Assembly: GCA_030148505.1 (NCBI GenBank)
Contig: JASBTI010000045.1
Span: 1-64,000, forward strand
Length of the DNA stretch: 64,000 bases
Direction of reading: 5' to 3'
Source of the DNA: Rhodanobacter sp.
Lineage (GTDB): Bacteria; Pseudomonadota; Gammaproteobacteria; Xanthomonadales; Rhodanobacteraceae
This document shows, in pieces, positions 8,877 to 18,412 of this stretch (position 1 is its first letter; each line of letters begins with the position of its first letter). The notes beneath the pieces were generated by a model, which saw only the letters and a program-made list of their open reading frames with translations, had not been told where the DNA came from and made no database searches. The position numbers were made by a program, and so were the translations under genes.

Positions 8877-10078
8877 GATTTGCTCCTTGCCATCGGCGAT
8901 TTCGGCATCAGCTTCGAAGTACGGCTGTGCAGTGCACGCGTGACACGCCGCCAACCTTGCACCAGGCATGGCATCGGATCACGCCACCGACACAAGGCAT
9001 CGGCGACCCGAGCGTTACTCGGACAACCGTGCTTGAGCGGCTGGCCCTGAGCGGCTGCCGATTGCGTGTCCTCGGATCGCACCCGCCATACCACTGGCCG
9101 CTTGGTCGCGGCGGGCGCCGGGAATGGCAGGTCGAGCTCGGAGCACCAGGCGGCATGCGGTAGATTGACACCGTTCAAGGTTGCCACTTCTTGCTGGTAA
9201 TCGGTACGCCCGATCGTCGGTTCCACCATTCTAAATTCGCGACTGTGCGCATCGCGCTTGTATTCCATGCTGGCCATACCGGTCACGCCTGCGTCCCGAA
9301 AGAATCGCGCAGTCATGGCGGACAGTTCTTCATGTACTTCGGGAGCCGCCACGCAGCTGGCCGTACCGCCTACCTGCGGCGGCCAGGAACGGATTTTGCG
9401 GCCGGTGAACGACCCCGTGACGCGCCCCTGCCGATCGAGATATTGCAGGCAAAAATAGATATTCGAATCCGGCCCTTCGATCCACTCCTGCACCACGATG
9501 TCCGACATCACCGGCAGGACGCGGCGAATCAACTCGATAGCATCCGCCACGCTGTGCACGCGGTAAGCCTTCTTGAACTGCTGGGCGTATTCGGTATGCC
9601 GCTCGCCGGGCTTGACCACTACCGGATATCGCAGGCTCTCGATCGCTGGCAGATCCGCAAGCGTTCGAATATGTACCAGAGGCGGAATGGGACTGCCAAG
9701 TTGTTCGGCGAGCCGCTGGAATCCCTGTTTGTGCAGCAAAGCATCTACGACGTCGATGGCCGGCAGCGTAAAACGGTAAAGCGCAGACAGCCGGTCACGA
9801 TACTGGGAGACGACCTTTACGCTTTCCTCCTGAGTCAGGAGCAACACCGGGCGCAAACCTGAAAACCGCGTTGCGCCCAGGCGTACGAGTTCTTCGACCA
9901 GCGCGGCGCCATGCAAGGCGCTTACCTTCAAGGGCTTTGCCGCCCGGGTGTGCATTTCCGGGCGCCGTTCATCGGAATCGAGCAGCCAGACCGGCACCCG
10001 CGCACGCGCCAGACTGCGCGCCACACCCAGGCCATTGGCGCCGGCACCAAGGACCACCGCCGGGGTATCAGACGCCAT
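8873..10078 (-). CDS. ATP-grasp carboxylate-amine ligase family protein
   Basis: A 401-residue ATP-grasp enzyme. A Rossmann-like N-terminal part (VVLGAGANGLGVARSLARARVPVWLLD, about residues 7-33) precedes the ATP-grasp region with YPVVVKPGERH, IVVQEWIEGPDSNIYF and FRMVEPTIGRTDYQQ, which supply nucleotide lysine, hinge glutamate and metal ligands. Such enzymes join a carboxylate to an amine or thiol with ATP. The start is ATG 10078, overlapping the end of the glycosyltransferase gene by 11 bases. It is coupled by ATGA to the next gene. In a polysaccharide operon that also has an amidotransferase and probably a uronic-acid sugar, it may attach an amino acid to a sugar carboxylate. That is inference. 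Confidence 0.8.
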   Translation of the reverse strand: MASDTPAVVLGAGANGLGVARSLARARVPVWLLDSDERRPEMHTRAAKPLKVSALHGAALVEELVRLGATRFSGLRPVLLLTQEESVKVVSQYRDRLSALYRFTLPAIDVVDALLHKQGFQRLAEQLGSPIPPLVHIRTLADLPAIESLRYPVVVKPGERHTEYAQQFKKAYRVHSVADAIELIRRVLPVMSDIVVQEWIEGPDSNIYFCLQYLDRQGRVTGSFTGRKIRSWPPQVGGTASCVAAPEVHEELSAMTARFFRDAGVTGMASMEYKRDAHSREFRMVEPTIGRTDYQQEVATLNGVNLPHAAWCSELDLPFPAPAATKRPVVWRVRSEDTQSAAAQGQPLKHGCPSNARVADALCRWRDPMPCLVQGWRRVTRALHSRTSKLMPKSPMARSKS

Positions 10079-11369
10079 GCCCGTCCCCTTCGCCGCGCCG
10101 ATGGGAGTCGAGCACGCCTGTATAGACATCCCGATAGCGGGCCACGCTCGCCGACCACGTTCGTTCGCGCTCCACGAATTCCCGTCCGTTGGTTATCACC
10201 TCGTCCCAGCTCTGAGGGGCCCTTAGCAACTCGATCAGACAACGTGCAACGGCCTCGACCGATCCAGCAGGAAAAAGATGGCCGTTGTGACCATCGCGAA
10301 TAAGCTCGCGATGGCCGCCCACATCCGAAGCCGCCACCAACTTGCCCATAGCCATCGCCTCCAGCGGCTTCAACGGCGTAACCAATTCCGTCAGCCGTCG
10401 AGAGACGCGTGGATAGACCATGATATCCATGGCGCTGTAATAGCGATTGACTTCGCTGTGAGGTACGCGGCCGATGAAGTGGACGACATCGTCGACCCCG
10501 AGATGGGCCGCCAACGCCTGCAATTCAGCTTCCTGCGGCCCACCTCCCAATAACAGCAGGCGTACCTGCGGAACTTCACGCAGCACCAACGGCATCGCCC
10601 GCAAGAGCACATCCAGTCCCTCATACGCGTAGAACGAGCCGGCGAACCCCAGCGTGCTCCTCCGCGTCAACCCATATTTCTCAAGCAGCCCCGTATCGGC
10701 GACGGTATCGACGTGGAATTGGGATATATCCACGGCATTGGGAATCACGGTGATCTTGTCCGCGGGGATACCGCGCTTGCGCATATCATCGCGCAGGCCC
10801 GCGCAAATGGTAGTCGCGGCGTCCGCGCGCTGCAGTGCGCGAGTTTCCAGGGCACGAGTCAACCGATAGCGGGGCCCCCACTCGCGGGCCGTACCGTGAT
10901 CTACAGCAGCGTCTTCCCAGAATGCGCGGACTTCATACACTACCGGGATGCCCGCGGCCCGACCGACCGCGAGTGTGGGGAGCGCGTTCAGCACCGGCGA
11001 GTGCGCGTGAAGGATATCGGGACGCACACTTTCCACAACTTCAGCAAGCCGCAGCTGCAAGGCTTTCATCAAGTAGCGGTACTGAATAATCGGCAGCTTT
11101 GCCGGGAAACCGGACGGGGGCGGCGTGCGATGGAAAATCCAATCGTCGATGTGTTCCTCTCGCTCGGGCCCGTTGCCCTGTTTGGTACCGGTCAGTTGAA
11201 ACGTTTTCCATCCCATGGCTCGCTGCTCGTTGAGGATGGCAAGCGTTCGGAACGTATAACCGCTGTGCAAGGGCAGCGAATGATCGAGCACATGCAAGAT
11301 ACGCAACGGCCGATCGCCCGTAACGGCAGGTCGAGCTTCATACCGCTCGACGCTCAAGCTGTCATTCAT
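10068..11369 (-). CDS. XrtA/PEP-CTERM-associated glycosyltransferase (TIGR04063-like)
   Basis: A 433-residue GT4 glycosyltransferase. After a short leader it has PLRILHVLDHSLPLHSGYTFRTLAILNEQRAMGW (about residues 20-53), the block typical of the exosortase A-associated family described as Daro_2409-like. The C-terminal domain carries TLGFAGSFYAYEGLDVLL and LVTPLKPLEAMAMGKLVAASDVGG, the latter supplying the EX7E-type donor site. I start it at ATG 11369, which overlaps the preceding glycosyltransferase by eight bases; the longer frame begins at a TTG. It is cytoplasmic and acts on the lipid-linked repeat unit. Sugar specificity is unknown. Confidence 0.88.
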   Translation of the reverse strand: MNDSLSVERYEARPAVTGDRPLRILHVLDHSLPLHSGYTFRTLAILNEQRAMGWKTFQLTGTKQGNGPEREEHIDDWIFHRTPPPSGFPAKLPIIQYRYLMKALQLRLAEVVESVRPDILHAHSPVLNALPTLAVGRAAGIPVVYEVRAFWEDAAVDHGTAREWGPRYRLTRALETRALQRADAATTICAGLRDDMRKRGIPADKITVIPNAVDISQFHVDTVADTGLLEKYGLTRRSTLGFAGSFYAYEGLDVLLRAMPLVLREVPQVRLLLLGGGPQEAELQALAAHLGVDDVVHFIGRVPHSEVNRYYSAMDIMVYPRVSRRLTELVTPLKPLEAMAMGKLVAASDVGGHRELIRDGHNGHLFPAGSVEAVARCLIELLRAPQSWDEVITNGREFVERERTWSASVARYRDVYTGVLDSHRRGEGDGHGV

Positions 11370-12684
11370 GTAGTGCTCCGGAGCTGTTGTCACCCGCCGC
11401 AGCAAGCATTACCCGCGCATAGAGCGCGTGCTGCTCTTCCACGACAGGCCGCCATCCCAACCTTTCCGCAACGCCTCGCGTGGCTGCGCGCGTGGGCGCG
11501 CGATCCCGCAATCGCAACCATGCCGCGGCCACCGCGTCGGCGCTGCGCTGCGCGGCAATTTCTCCCGCTTCCGGTGCATTCAATAATTCGGCGACACCTT
11601 CAAAGGGCGCGGCCACCACCGGCGTGCCACAGGCCAGAGATTCCAATATCACGTTGGGCATGCCTTCATGACTCGATGCGAGCACCATGGCATCTGCTGC
11701 GTTGTAATAGTCGCAAAGCTCCGCATGGGGGATGGCGCCGAGGAAGTGTACACGCGCCCCTATAGCCAGGCGGCTGGCCAACTGTCGCAAGCGCGCCTCC
11801 TCGGGTCCTTGCCCCGCAATCAACAACGTCACGTCGGGCACCTTGGCAAGCGCCGACAGGGTGATATGCACACCCTTCAATTCGATCAGATGACCCACCG
11901 CCAACCATATGGGACCCTCCACACCCAGTTTGGCACGTATGGCAGCCCGTTCCCGCGGCCCAAAACGCTCTAAATCGACGCCGTTGCGCAAAACCGCAAT
12001 TTTTTCGGGATCCACGTCCAATGCCGCAAGTTTGGCCTTTAGCGCCTGCGACACGGTAACGATTGCCGCAGCGCGCCCAGCCGCCCATTGGATTTGTCGC
12101 CTTGGCCCACGGTAGTGCGGCAACACATTCACGTCGCTACCGCGGGCCGTTATCACAATCGGTTTATTCATTGCCATGCCCAGCTTGGCCGCCGCTACAC
12201 CATCCGGAAAGAAGTAGTGTGCGTCGATCAAGTCGAAATCGATTCCGCTGGCCTCCAGTTTCCGAAACAGCGGCAGAAGGGCGCGATACATCAGGTAGGG
12301 CGCGACACTCATACCTATTTTCGGAATCGCCGGATACCGTGGGTGACTGATTTGAATCCCGTAGCGCTGCTCCTTCGCGGGCACCCTGGCAAACGCCGCG
12401 TAGCGACCGAAACGCGGGTGCCTAAATGGGAACCATGGTACTGGCGCTACCACAGTCGCCGTAACCCGGCCGGAGTCCACCAGATGGCGTAACCGCTCCT
12501 CCACAAACACACCGTGGCGTGGCTGTGCAGCATTGGGATACAAGCTGGTGAGTACCAGCAGATGAATCTTGCGATTGCGATCCGCTTCGGCATGAGTTAC
12601 GGCAACACGCCACTGCGCATCGAACGCGTCTTCCGTCGATGACGCACCCGCCTCATCCGCCCGCGCGACCGGTGCGTTTGTCAT
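11362..12684 (-). CDS. Glycosyltransferase family 4 protein
   Basis: A 440-residue GT4 enzyme. The first 35 residues look disordered, then LLVLTSLYPNAAQPRHGVFVEERLRHL starts the acceptor domain at about residue 43. DLIDAHYFFPDGVAAAKLG and PIVITARGSDVNVLPHY follow. The donor domain has LAVGHLIELKGVHITLSAL and ASSHEGMPNVILESLACGTPVVAAPFEG (about 340-368), with the catalytic glutamate pair. ATG 12684 overlaps the sulfotransferase stop as ATGA (12681-12684). It is part of the continuous leftward operon and should add one sugar of the repeat unit from a nucleotide sugar. Confidence 0.88.
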   Translation of the reverse strand: MTNAPVARADEAGASSTEDAFDAQWRVAVTHAEADRNRKIHLLVLTSLYPNAAQPRHGVFVEERLRHLVDSGRVTATVVAPVPWFPFRHPRFGRYAAFARVPAKEQRYGIQISHPRYPAIPKIGMSVAPYLMYRALLPLFRKLEASGIDFDLIDAHYFFPDGVAAAKLGMAMNKPIVITARGSDVNVLPHYRGPRRQIQWAAGRAAAIVTVSQALKAKLAALDVDPEKIAVLRNGVDLERFGPRERAAIRAKLGVEGPIWLAVGHLIELKGVHITLSALAKVPDVTLLIAGQGPEEARLRQLASRLAIGARVHFLGAIPHAELCDYYNAADAMVLASSHEGMPNVILESLACGTPVVAAPFEGVAELLNAPEAGEIAAQRSADAVAAAWLRLRDRAPTRAATRGVAERLGWRPVVEEQHALYARVMLAAAGDNSSGALHE

Positions 12685-13700
12685 GGTGTTGCCTCTGACG
12701 CTGGAGCTGTTGACGTCTGCACATCGTCAGCGTAAAGCCGATACAGGGGGCTGGTTTGGAAAATCCGCAGGATGCGTTCGATGACTTGTGGCGCCAGTTC
12801 CTCACGCCAGCGCCCGGCCGAAGCCTGGGGACGTTTGAATACACTGTAATAGTCCGTGTCCGTCGTCTGATTCGTGGGCTGCGTGCTCGCCCGGATGAAA
12901 TCCTCGGTCTGGGACTGCCATGGGAGACCGGCAAACTCGAACATCTGCCGGGTCATGACAAGCGGCGTCGCACAGACATCTTCATATCGCAGCGTGAGCA
13001 CACGCTCACAATGCGCGACATCCGCAAGAATCTTTTCCTGGGTCAATACCCATCGCCACGCCAGTCGCTCTTCGGGCGTGAGCCGCTCGATATCGTCCAG
13101 ATTGAGCCCGCGAGGTTTCGCCGTGGATGTAGCCAGCAGCATCTTGAGTAGCCACAAGTCTTCGGCGCTAGGGGTCACGCCGTCGAAACGCCCCCCCGCC
13201 TCACCACGCAGTACCGATGCCACATAACCGCAGGGATGACGCATCAAATGAATGGCGTAGGCTTCCGGCAGCGCTTCCATGCACACACCCAGCCGTCCCG
13301 GCGACTCGATGGACTTCCATACCAGACGGGCCTGCTCGCAGCCGCCTGCAGTAGGCCGGTAGAAACAAGGGAAGTTTCGCTGGACCCGGCTTGCGGCTTT
13401 GGCGAAAGCTACGCCCACACGATATGCGTACAGACCTGCGGCAGAATGGTAACTCTTGGGAAACAGCGGTTGCTTGCCCACCACCTTGGGGGAGCGCAGC
13501 TCTGGCAAGGATGCGACAAACCGCTCCAGCTCCTCGCGGTACTGCGGCGCAACGTCCCGCTCGGGATACAGCGGCAGGCTCAGACGACGCACGCTGTCCG
13601 GTTCATGGCGGTAGAGCGTGTCCGGATGGCTGTCGAACAGTTTGCCGATCCAGGTCGTACCAGAGCGCGGCATACCGAAGACAAGGATACAGCGGCTCAT
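12681..13700 (-). CDS. Sulfotransferase (PAPS-dependent)
   Basis: A 339-residue sulfotransferase. The 5'-phosphosulfate loop is FGMPRSGTTWIGKLFDSHPD, beginning at about residue 7, and the 3'-phosphate site includes LMRHPCGYVASVLRGEAGG (about residues 145-163). LTLRYEDVCATPLVMTRQMFEFAGLPW (about 250-275) is the standard late block, so the fold looks complete. It would move sulfate from PAPS to a hydroxyl, here probably of the polysaccharide or a lipid carrier. The start is ATG 13700, overlapping the amidotransferase stop as ATGA. It lies between the amidotransferase and two glycosyltransferases in one operon, so a sulfated exopolysaccharide is a fair inference. No PAPS-making genes are in the window. 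Confidence 0.85.
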   Translation of the reverse strand: MSRCILVFGMPRSGTTWIGKLFDSHPDTLYRHEPDSVRRLSLPLYPERDVAPQYREELERFVASLPELRSPKVVGKQPLFPKSYHSAAGLYAYRVGVAFAKAASRVQRNFPCFYRPTAGGCEQARLVWKSIESPGRLGVCMEALPEAYAIHLMRHPCGYVASVLRGEAGGRFDGVTPSAEDLWLLKMLLATSTAKPRGLNLDDIERLTPEERLAWRWVLTQEKILADVAHCERVLTLRYEDVCATPLVMTRQMFEFAGLPWQSQTEDFIRASTQPTNQTTDTDYYSVFKRPQASAGRWREELAPQVIERILRIFQTSPLYRLYADDVQTSTAPASEATP

Positions 13701-15649
13701 GGTCGTGCCCCCGCAGCCAGGCTCTTTCTCACCGGCGCGGCAGGTATCACAGCGTCGGCAGGTTGCTTCATGCGGCGCAGGAACGCATCCAGCATCAGCA
13801 GGCTCCACAAGGTCGCACTATGATCACGTCGGCCGGCCACATGTTCCCGCACCAACCGCTCGAGCATGACTGGTTCGAAATATCCGCTTTCAGCAATGGC
13901 TCCCGTGAGCAAGGCGTCGCGAACACGCTTTGAGAGTGGACCACGTAGCCATGCCGCCAGGGGCACACTGAAACCCATCTTGGTCCTGTAGAGCACATCA
14001 CGGGGTAGATCCGGTTCAAGCGCCTTCTTCAGGAGGTATTTGCCGGTCCCTCCTCTTAGTTTCAATCCGGGCGGTAAAGAAGATGCCCATTCGACCAAAC
14101 GATGATCGAGCAGCGGTACGCGGACCTCCAGGCTGTGTGCCATGCTGGCGCGGTCCACTTTGGTCAAGATGTCACCGGGGAGCCAAGTCTTCAGGTCCAG
14201 ATATTGAGCCATCAGCAGCGGATTCTTCGTGGGTGCGCGTTTTGCGTGAGAGCGGAACACCGCGAGCGCGCTGTAACCCTGAAGTTCGCGCTTGAAGCGC
14301 GCACTGTAGAGACGCTGACGCATCGCCGCCGACGTGATGCTGACGCTGTGGTAGTAGGCTTCCACATCATCGCGGGCAAGCGCCTGCAGCGTGGTTTTCG
14401 CACGCAGTGGACGCGGTGCCCAATCAGCCTTGGGGTAGAGGCTGCCCAATAGGCCGAACACCGGCTTTCTCAGCGACAACGGCAGCCGCGCGCGCAGGCT
14501 GCTCTCCCATGCATGCAAGCGGTAGCGCCGGTAGCCGGCGAAATTCTCGTCACCCCCATCGCCGGAAAGCGCTACCGTCACCTGGGTACGCGCCAACTCG
14601 CACACGCGGTAAGTTGGTAGCGCCGAGCTGTCGGAGAACGGTTCGTCATAAACCGCCGCCAGGGTGTCGAGGAGGGCGTAATCGTCAGCACTTACCCGCC
14701 GTTCGAAATGCCGGGTCTGCAGATGTCCGGCGACCCGGCGTGCATACACGGTTTCGTCGAAACCGGCGTGCTCGAAACCAATGGAGCAGGTACGCACCGG
14801 TTGCTGCGACGCCCGGCTCATGCTGGCCACCACGGCGCTGGAATCTACGCCACCGGAAAGAAACGCCCCCAGCGGCACGTCTGCAATCGTCTGGCTTGCA
14901 ACAGCGCTATCCAGCAAACGGCGGAGCTGGGCGATCGCTTCCTCCTCGGTCACGGCGGCGCTGCGGTCGAACGGCACATCCCAGTATTGGCGGGGAACCG
15001 GTTCGGGATCTTCGGCACGCCAGCTCAACCAGTGTCCAGGGGACAGTTTGAAAATGCCGCTATAGATACTTTTCGGATCGGGCACATAGCCGAGTGCCAG
15101 ATAGTCCTCCAACGCCTGTGGATCGAGCCTGTGCTCCACATCGGGATGCGCCAGAATTCCCTTGAGTTCGGACGCAAATACCAGATCGCCAGAACGGGTG
15201 AAGCCGTAATAGAGCGGCTTGACGCCTATTTGATCGCGCGCCAGATAGATCCGCTGCGTACGTATGTCCCAAACCGCGAATGCGAACATGCCTACCAGGC
15301 GGGGCAGGCAGGCTTCACCCCATTGCTCCCAGGCCCGCAGCAGCACTTCGGTATCGGAGCGGCTCTGAAATACCGCACCCAGGGCCTCCAGTTCAGTTTT
15401 GAGTGACGGGAAGTTGTACAGCTCACCGTTGTAGACCAACGCCAACCCGGCCACTTCATCCACCATCGGCTGCTGCCCATGTTCCAGGTCGATGATGGAC
15501 AGGCGACGATGCGCCAGGCCTACCCCCTCGCCGCTATACAACCCGGCCTCATCCGGCCCACGGTGGAGCTGGGCGTCCCTCATGGCCAGCAGGACGCTTT
15601 CATCTACGCGCCTATGTTGGGACAACACGATCCCTGCCAAACCGCACAC
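13697..15649 (-). CDS. XrtA-associated amidotransferase 1, asparagine synthase-like
   Basis: A 650-residue class II glutamine amidotransferase fused to an asparagine-synthetase domain. It begins MCGLAGIVLSQHRRV, placing the catalytic Cys at position 2, and this requires the GTG start at 15649. The glutaminase half has LHRGPDEAG, ALVYNGELYNF and RSDTEVLL. The synthetase half has the PP-loop FLSGGVDSSAVVASMSR (about residues 262-278), then TVALSGDGGDENFAGYRRY and LDLKTWLPGDILTKVDRASMAHSLEVRVPLLDH. This is the exosortase A system amidotransferase type (TIGR03108-like). It probably amidates a carboxylate, such as a uronic acid of the exopolysaccharide, using glutamine and ATP. Only one base separates it from the upstream glycosyltransferase gene. 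Confidence 0.92.
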   Translation of the reverse strand: MCGLAGIVLSQHRRVDESVLLAMRDAQLHRGPDEAGLYSGEGVGLAHRRLSIIDLEHGQQPMVDEVAGLALVYNGELYNFPSLKTELEALGAVFQSRSDTEVLLRAWEQWGEACLPRLVGMFAFAVWDIRTQRIYLARDQIGVKPLYYGFTRSGDLVFASELKGILAHPDVEHRLDPQALEDYLALGYVPDPKSIYSGIFKLSPGHWLSWRAEDPEPVPRQYWDVPFDRSAAVTEEEAIAQLRRLLDSAVASQTIADVPLGAFLSGGVDSSAVVASMSRASQQPVRTCSIGFEHAGFDETVYARRVAGHLQTRHFERRVSADDYALLDTLAAVYDEPFSDSSALPTYRVCELARTQVTVALSGDGGDENFAGYRRYRLHAWESSLRARLPLSLRKPVFGLLGSLYPKADWAPRPLRAKTTLQALARDDVEAYYHSVSITSAAMRQRLYSARFKRELQGYSALAVFRSHAKRAPTKNPLLMAQYLDLKTWLPGDILTKVDRASMAHSLEVRVPLLDHRLVEWASSLPPGLKLRGGTGKYLLKKALEPDLPRDVLYRTKMGFSVPLAAWLRGPLSKRVRDALLTGAIAESGYFEPVMLERLVREHVAGRRDHSATLWSLLMLDAFLRRMKQPADAVIPAAPVRKSLAAGARP

Positions 15650-15650
15650 G

Positions 15651-16847
15651 TCAATTCTCCTTGTGCTCGGTCAAGCCGGCCACCACACGCGGCTGTACGG
15701 CATTTGGCCACCGACCCAACAGCTCATCGTACAGTGCCCTATACGCAGACACCATTGTGCCCAAGCTGAATTGCGTGGCCACGCGGGCGCATCCCGCATC
15801 GCCATGTTGACGCCGCAGGTCTTCATCGGCGACATAAGCGTTCAGCGCCCGGGCCAAGGCACGCGGATTGCCAGCTGGCACCAGCGTACCGGTCACCCCG
15901 GCGTCGACCACCGAGGCGACACCCCCGACGTCGGTTGCGACCACCGGCAGCCCGGCGGCCATGGCTTCCAGCAGGGTAAGCGGCATACCTTCGGCAATGG
16001 ACGACAAGGCAAACACATCGCATTCCGCCAGCAGATACGCCACATCGTCGCGGTTGCCCAACAAATGCACCGTGTCCGTCAAGCCGAGCTGAACAATCTG
16101 CCTTTCCAGTTCCTCGCGTTCCGGCCCATCCCCGGCGATGATCAAACGGGCCCTAGCGTTGTCGTCCCCTGCTTGTTCCCGCAAGAGTTTGAATGCAAAA
16201 ATCAAACCCGCATGATCCTTGACCTTGTCGAGGCGAGCCACATTGCCGATAAGCACCGTTCCCGACGGCGCCATATCGCCTAAGCGTTGACGCGAGTCGA
16301 ATCGGGCACGTCTCCGGCTGAATTTGGTCTCGTCGATGCCGTTTGCGATATAGGTTACTTTCGACGACGGGATCCCTACACGATTCGTGAGCCAGACCTG
16401 CAAGTCCTGCGACACTACTACGTAACGCCTGATCAATGGCGCCAGCCAGCGCCGCAACCATTGGTACTTGAGGCTGTCGCCTCCCGGATCTGTAGCGTCC
16501 CGCCCATGTTCGGCATGGATCACGTTGTGCACGCCAGCGAGTCTTGCCACCAGCGCCAGATCCAGCGTCCCAACGTTGTAGGTCTGCACCAGGTCCGGCT
16601 TCAACATCCGCAGGGCGCGCCAGAGTCGCAAATAGCACGGCCAGTCCTTGCCCGGCTTCTTTTCAAGCGACAGACACGCTACAACGGAATCCTCGATTTC
16701 GCCGCGCAGAGCGCCAAACCCGGTCAACGAAATCACCGCGTGTCGATAGCGATCCCGGGTGGCGTTGATCAGCGATATCACGACGCGCTCCATGCCACCC
16801 GTATCCAACCGGTACAGCACATGCACGATGAGGGGTTTGTCGTTCAC
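15651..16847 (-). CDS. XrtA/PEP-CTERM-associated glycosyltransferase (TIGR03088-like)
   Basis: A 398-residue GT4 enzyme. I start it at the GTG at 16845-16847, because it overlaps the XrtA stop as GTGA and gives the family N-terminus, reading VNDKPLIVHVLYRLDTGGME. A longer open frame reaches 17093, but its extra sequence lies inside the xrtA gene and looks like nonsense. Diagnostic parts are HAEHGRDATDPGG, RRYVVVSQDLQVWL and, in the donor domain, SIAEGMPLTLLEAMAAGLPVVATDVGG. It belongs to the sugar transferase family seen next to EpsH/XrtA. It should act at the cytoplasmic face of the membrane. Confidence 0.9.
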   Translation of the reverse strand: MNDKPLIVHVLYRLDTGGMERVVISLINATRDRYRHAVISLTGFGALRGEIEDSVVACLSLEKKPGKDWPCYLRLWRALRMLKPDLVQTYNVGTLDLALVARLAGVHNVIHAEHGRDATDPGGDSLKYQWLRRWLAPLIRRYVVVSQDLQVWLTNRVGIPSSKVTYIANGIDETKFSRRRARFDSRQRLGDMAPSGTVLIGNVARLDKVKDHAGLIFAFKLLREQAGDDNARARLIIAGDGPEREELERQIVQLGLTDTVHLLGNRDDVAYLLAECDVFALSSIAEGMPLTLLEAMAAGLPVVATDVGGVASVVDAGVTGTLVPAGNPRALARALNAYVADEDLRRQHGDAGCARVATQFSLGTMVSAYRALYDELLGRWPNAVQPRVVAGLTEHKEN

Positions 16848-18412
16848 GGCGTCCCCCCCACGGTCTTCAGTCGCGGGTGCGCCTGCAAATTCGCCACGTC
16901 TGCGATGCTCAGCGCCTGTGCAAAAGCGCGCAAATTTGTCCGTGCGCGATCCACGCTGCCGTTGGTGACCGAGGACGATATTGCCCACACGGAAGATCGT
17001 GGCACCCGCCCACGCAGGACATCCGACGCCTGCAGCAATTTGGTCAGCACCCGCGAACGGGTGCAACGGTGGTCCACGCAATACCAGTACCACACCAGGC
17101 GGGAACCCGTTGCACTAGTCAATCGCAGCTCTCCGGCAACCGTGGCCCGTCCGTTGGCGAAATGGACCTGTTGCTTGCCATTACTGAGAATTTGCGAGTG
17201 CGCCGCATCGTAGAGGTCATTTCCATAGGTAATCAGCGTATGTCCTCGGCGCGGTTTTCCGGTATAGACGGCATGAAACAGCCCCACCACCTCACCGTGG
17301 GAAGCCGATCGATAGGATGCTCTTATCTGTCCTGCCGCTCCCTTGAAGAATGGGTTCCAGTGCTCTACAGCAGCTTGCGGCCCCCGCCAACCGGCAATCA
17401 TCGGCGCGGTCAATGGCAGCGTCTGCGGTATTACCGGTAAAGCGCGCCTGGTGGCCAGTGCCGGGCCTGCGATCAACAAAGCGACCGCCATCAGCCAAAC
17501 CACGGCGCGCGCACGGGCGGGGGTATCGCCATAGGCAGGAAGAAACTCCTGCGTTACGAGGCGGTCGCGGAAAAACCAACCGATTAGCAACAGCAGTAAA
17601 AGCACGCTGCCGAAAAACTGCCAACCGAAAATCATGTGATCCGTGCCGGTCGCGTATTCCAGTCCCCAGGTCTCGCCAATCAGCACCGTAAAATACACTC
17701 GGAGGCCATTCGCGATAATGGGCACCAACGCCGCTAGCACGACGAAAACCACCCGCTTCCACCAACGGTCGTACATCAGGTAGGCATACAGGCAACCGAG
17801 CGCCGTGCAGGCGATAAAGAATTTCACCCCGCTGCATGCATCGGCCACCATCCATACCGCGGAGGGCGTGATGATCTCCCGGCCATTGAGCAGCACCGGT
17901 GTACCGGTCAGCTCCAACGCACGCACTGCAAAATGCGCGGTGATGTCTTGCAGCGGCCCGACCAGCGAGTCGCCCCAGGGCACCGCGAACACCACCAGAT
18001 AGCTGAGCGGAAACACCAGTACCCATAGCGCACGCCATCCCCAACACGCCAGCACCAGCATCGGGAACAGGGCCACGAACGCGAAATGCTGCGGCAGATT
18101 GATATCGAGCAGGTGACCGGCATACCAGACAAATACCAACAGAGCGATCGCGGCCAAGCCCCAGAGGCTTGGTACCGGTGGATTCGCCCGGAGTTGATGA
18201 CGCAGATTGAATGCCACCCACAGACTTAACGGAAAGATCAGGAAGGCGTACTGGTAGGTGCCATCGTGCTCCCAGACCCATACCAGCGATTGCACAGTCT
18301 GCCAGTAGCAAACCAGCAGCACGGCGACTGCGGCGGCGAATGCGACTATGGCCACTCCCCAGCGGGGAGTGCGTAAGGAAAAGGCCGCCCTGTCGGCAGG
18401 CGGCAAGCTCAT
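16844..18412 (-). CDS. xrtA: Exosortase A fused to EpsI domain
   Basis: A 522-residue polytopic membrane protein. The N-terminal ~285 residues form exosortase A with about eight helices and the transpeptidase-like triad: Cys193 in DACSGVKFF, Arg238 in ANGLRVYF and His259 in GTDHMIFGW. From about 300 to 500 follows a periplasmic EpsI-type domain with GWRGPQ, HWNPFFKGA and LVWYWYCVDHRCTR. XrtA recognises PEP-CTERM tails at the inner membrane, cleaves them and probably passes the protein on to a surface linkage. ATG 18412 overlaps the upstream stop as ATGA. EpsI is a separate gene in some systems; here the two are one chain. The likely substrate in this window is the PEP-CTERM protein at 36050-36868. 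Confidence 0.93.
   Translation of the reverse strand: MSLPPADRAAFSLRTPRWGVAIVAFAAAVAVLLVCYWQTVQSLVWVWEHDGTYQYAFLIFPLSLWVAFNLRHQLRANPPVPSLWGLAAIALLVFVWYAGHLLDINLPQHFAFVALFPMLVLACWGWRALWVLVFPLSYLVVFAVPWGDSLVGPLQDITAHFAVRALELTGTPVLLNGREIITPSAVWMVADACSGVKFFIACTALGCLYAYLMYDRWWKRVVFVVLAALVPIIANGLRVYFTVLIGETWGLEYATGTDHMIFGWQFFGSVLLLLLLIGWFFRDRLVTQEFLPAYGDTPARARAVVWLMAVALLIAGPALATRRALPVIPQTLPLTAPMIAGWRGPQAAVEHWNPFFKGAAGQIRASYRSASHGEVVGLFHAVYTGKPRRGHTLITYGNDLYDAAHSQILSNGKQQVHFANGRATVAGELRLTSATGSRLVWYWYCVDHRCTRSRVLTKLLQASDVLRGRVPRSSVWAISSSVTNGSVDRARTNLRAFAQALSIADVANLQAHPRLKTVGGTP

Noticed and set aside
15651..17093. Longer 480-residue version of the glycosyltransferase
   Set aside because: The extra N-terminus lies inside xrtA and is not family-like; the GTG at 16847 overlapping the xrtA stop gives the correct start.
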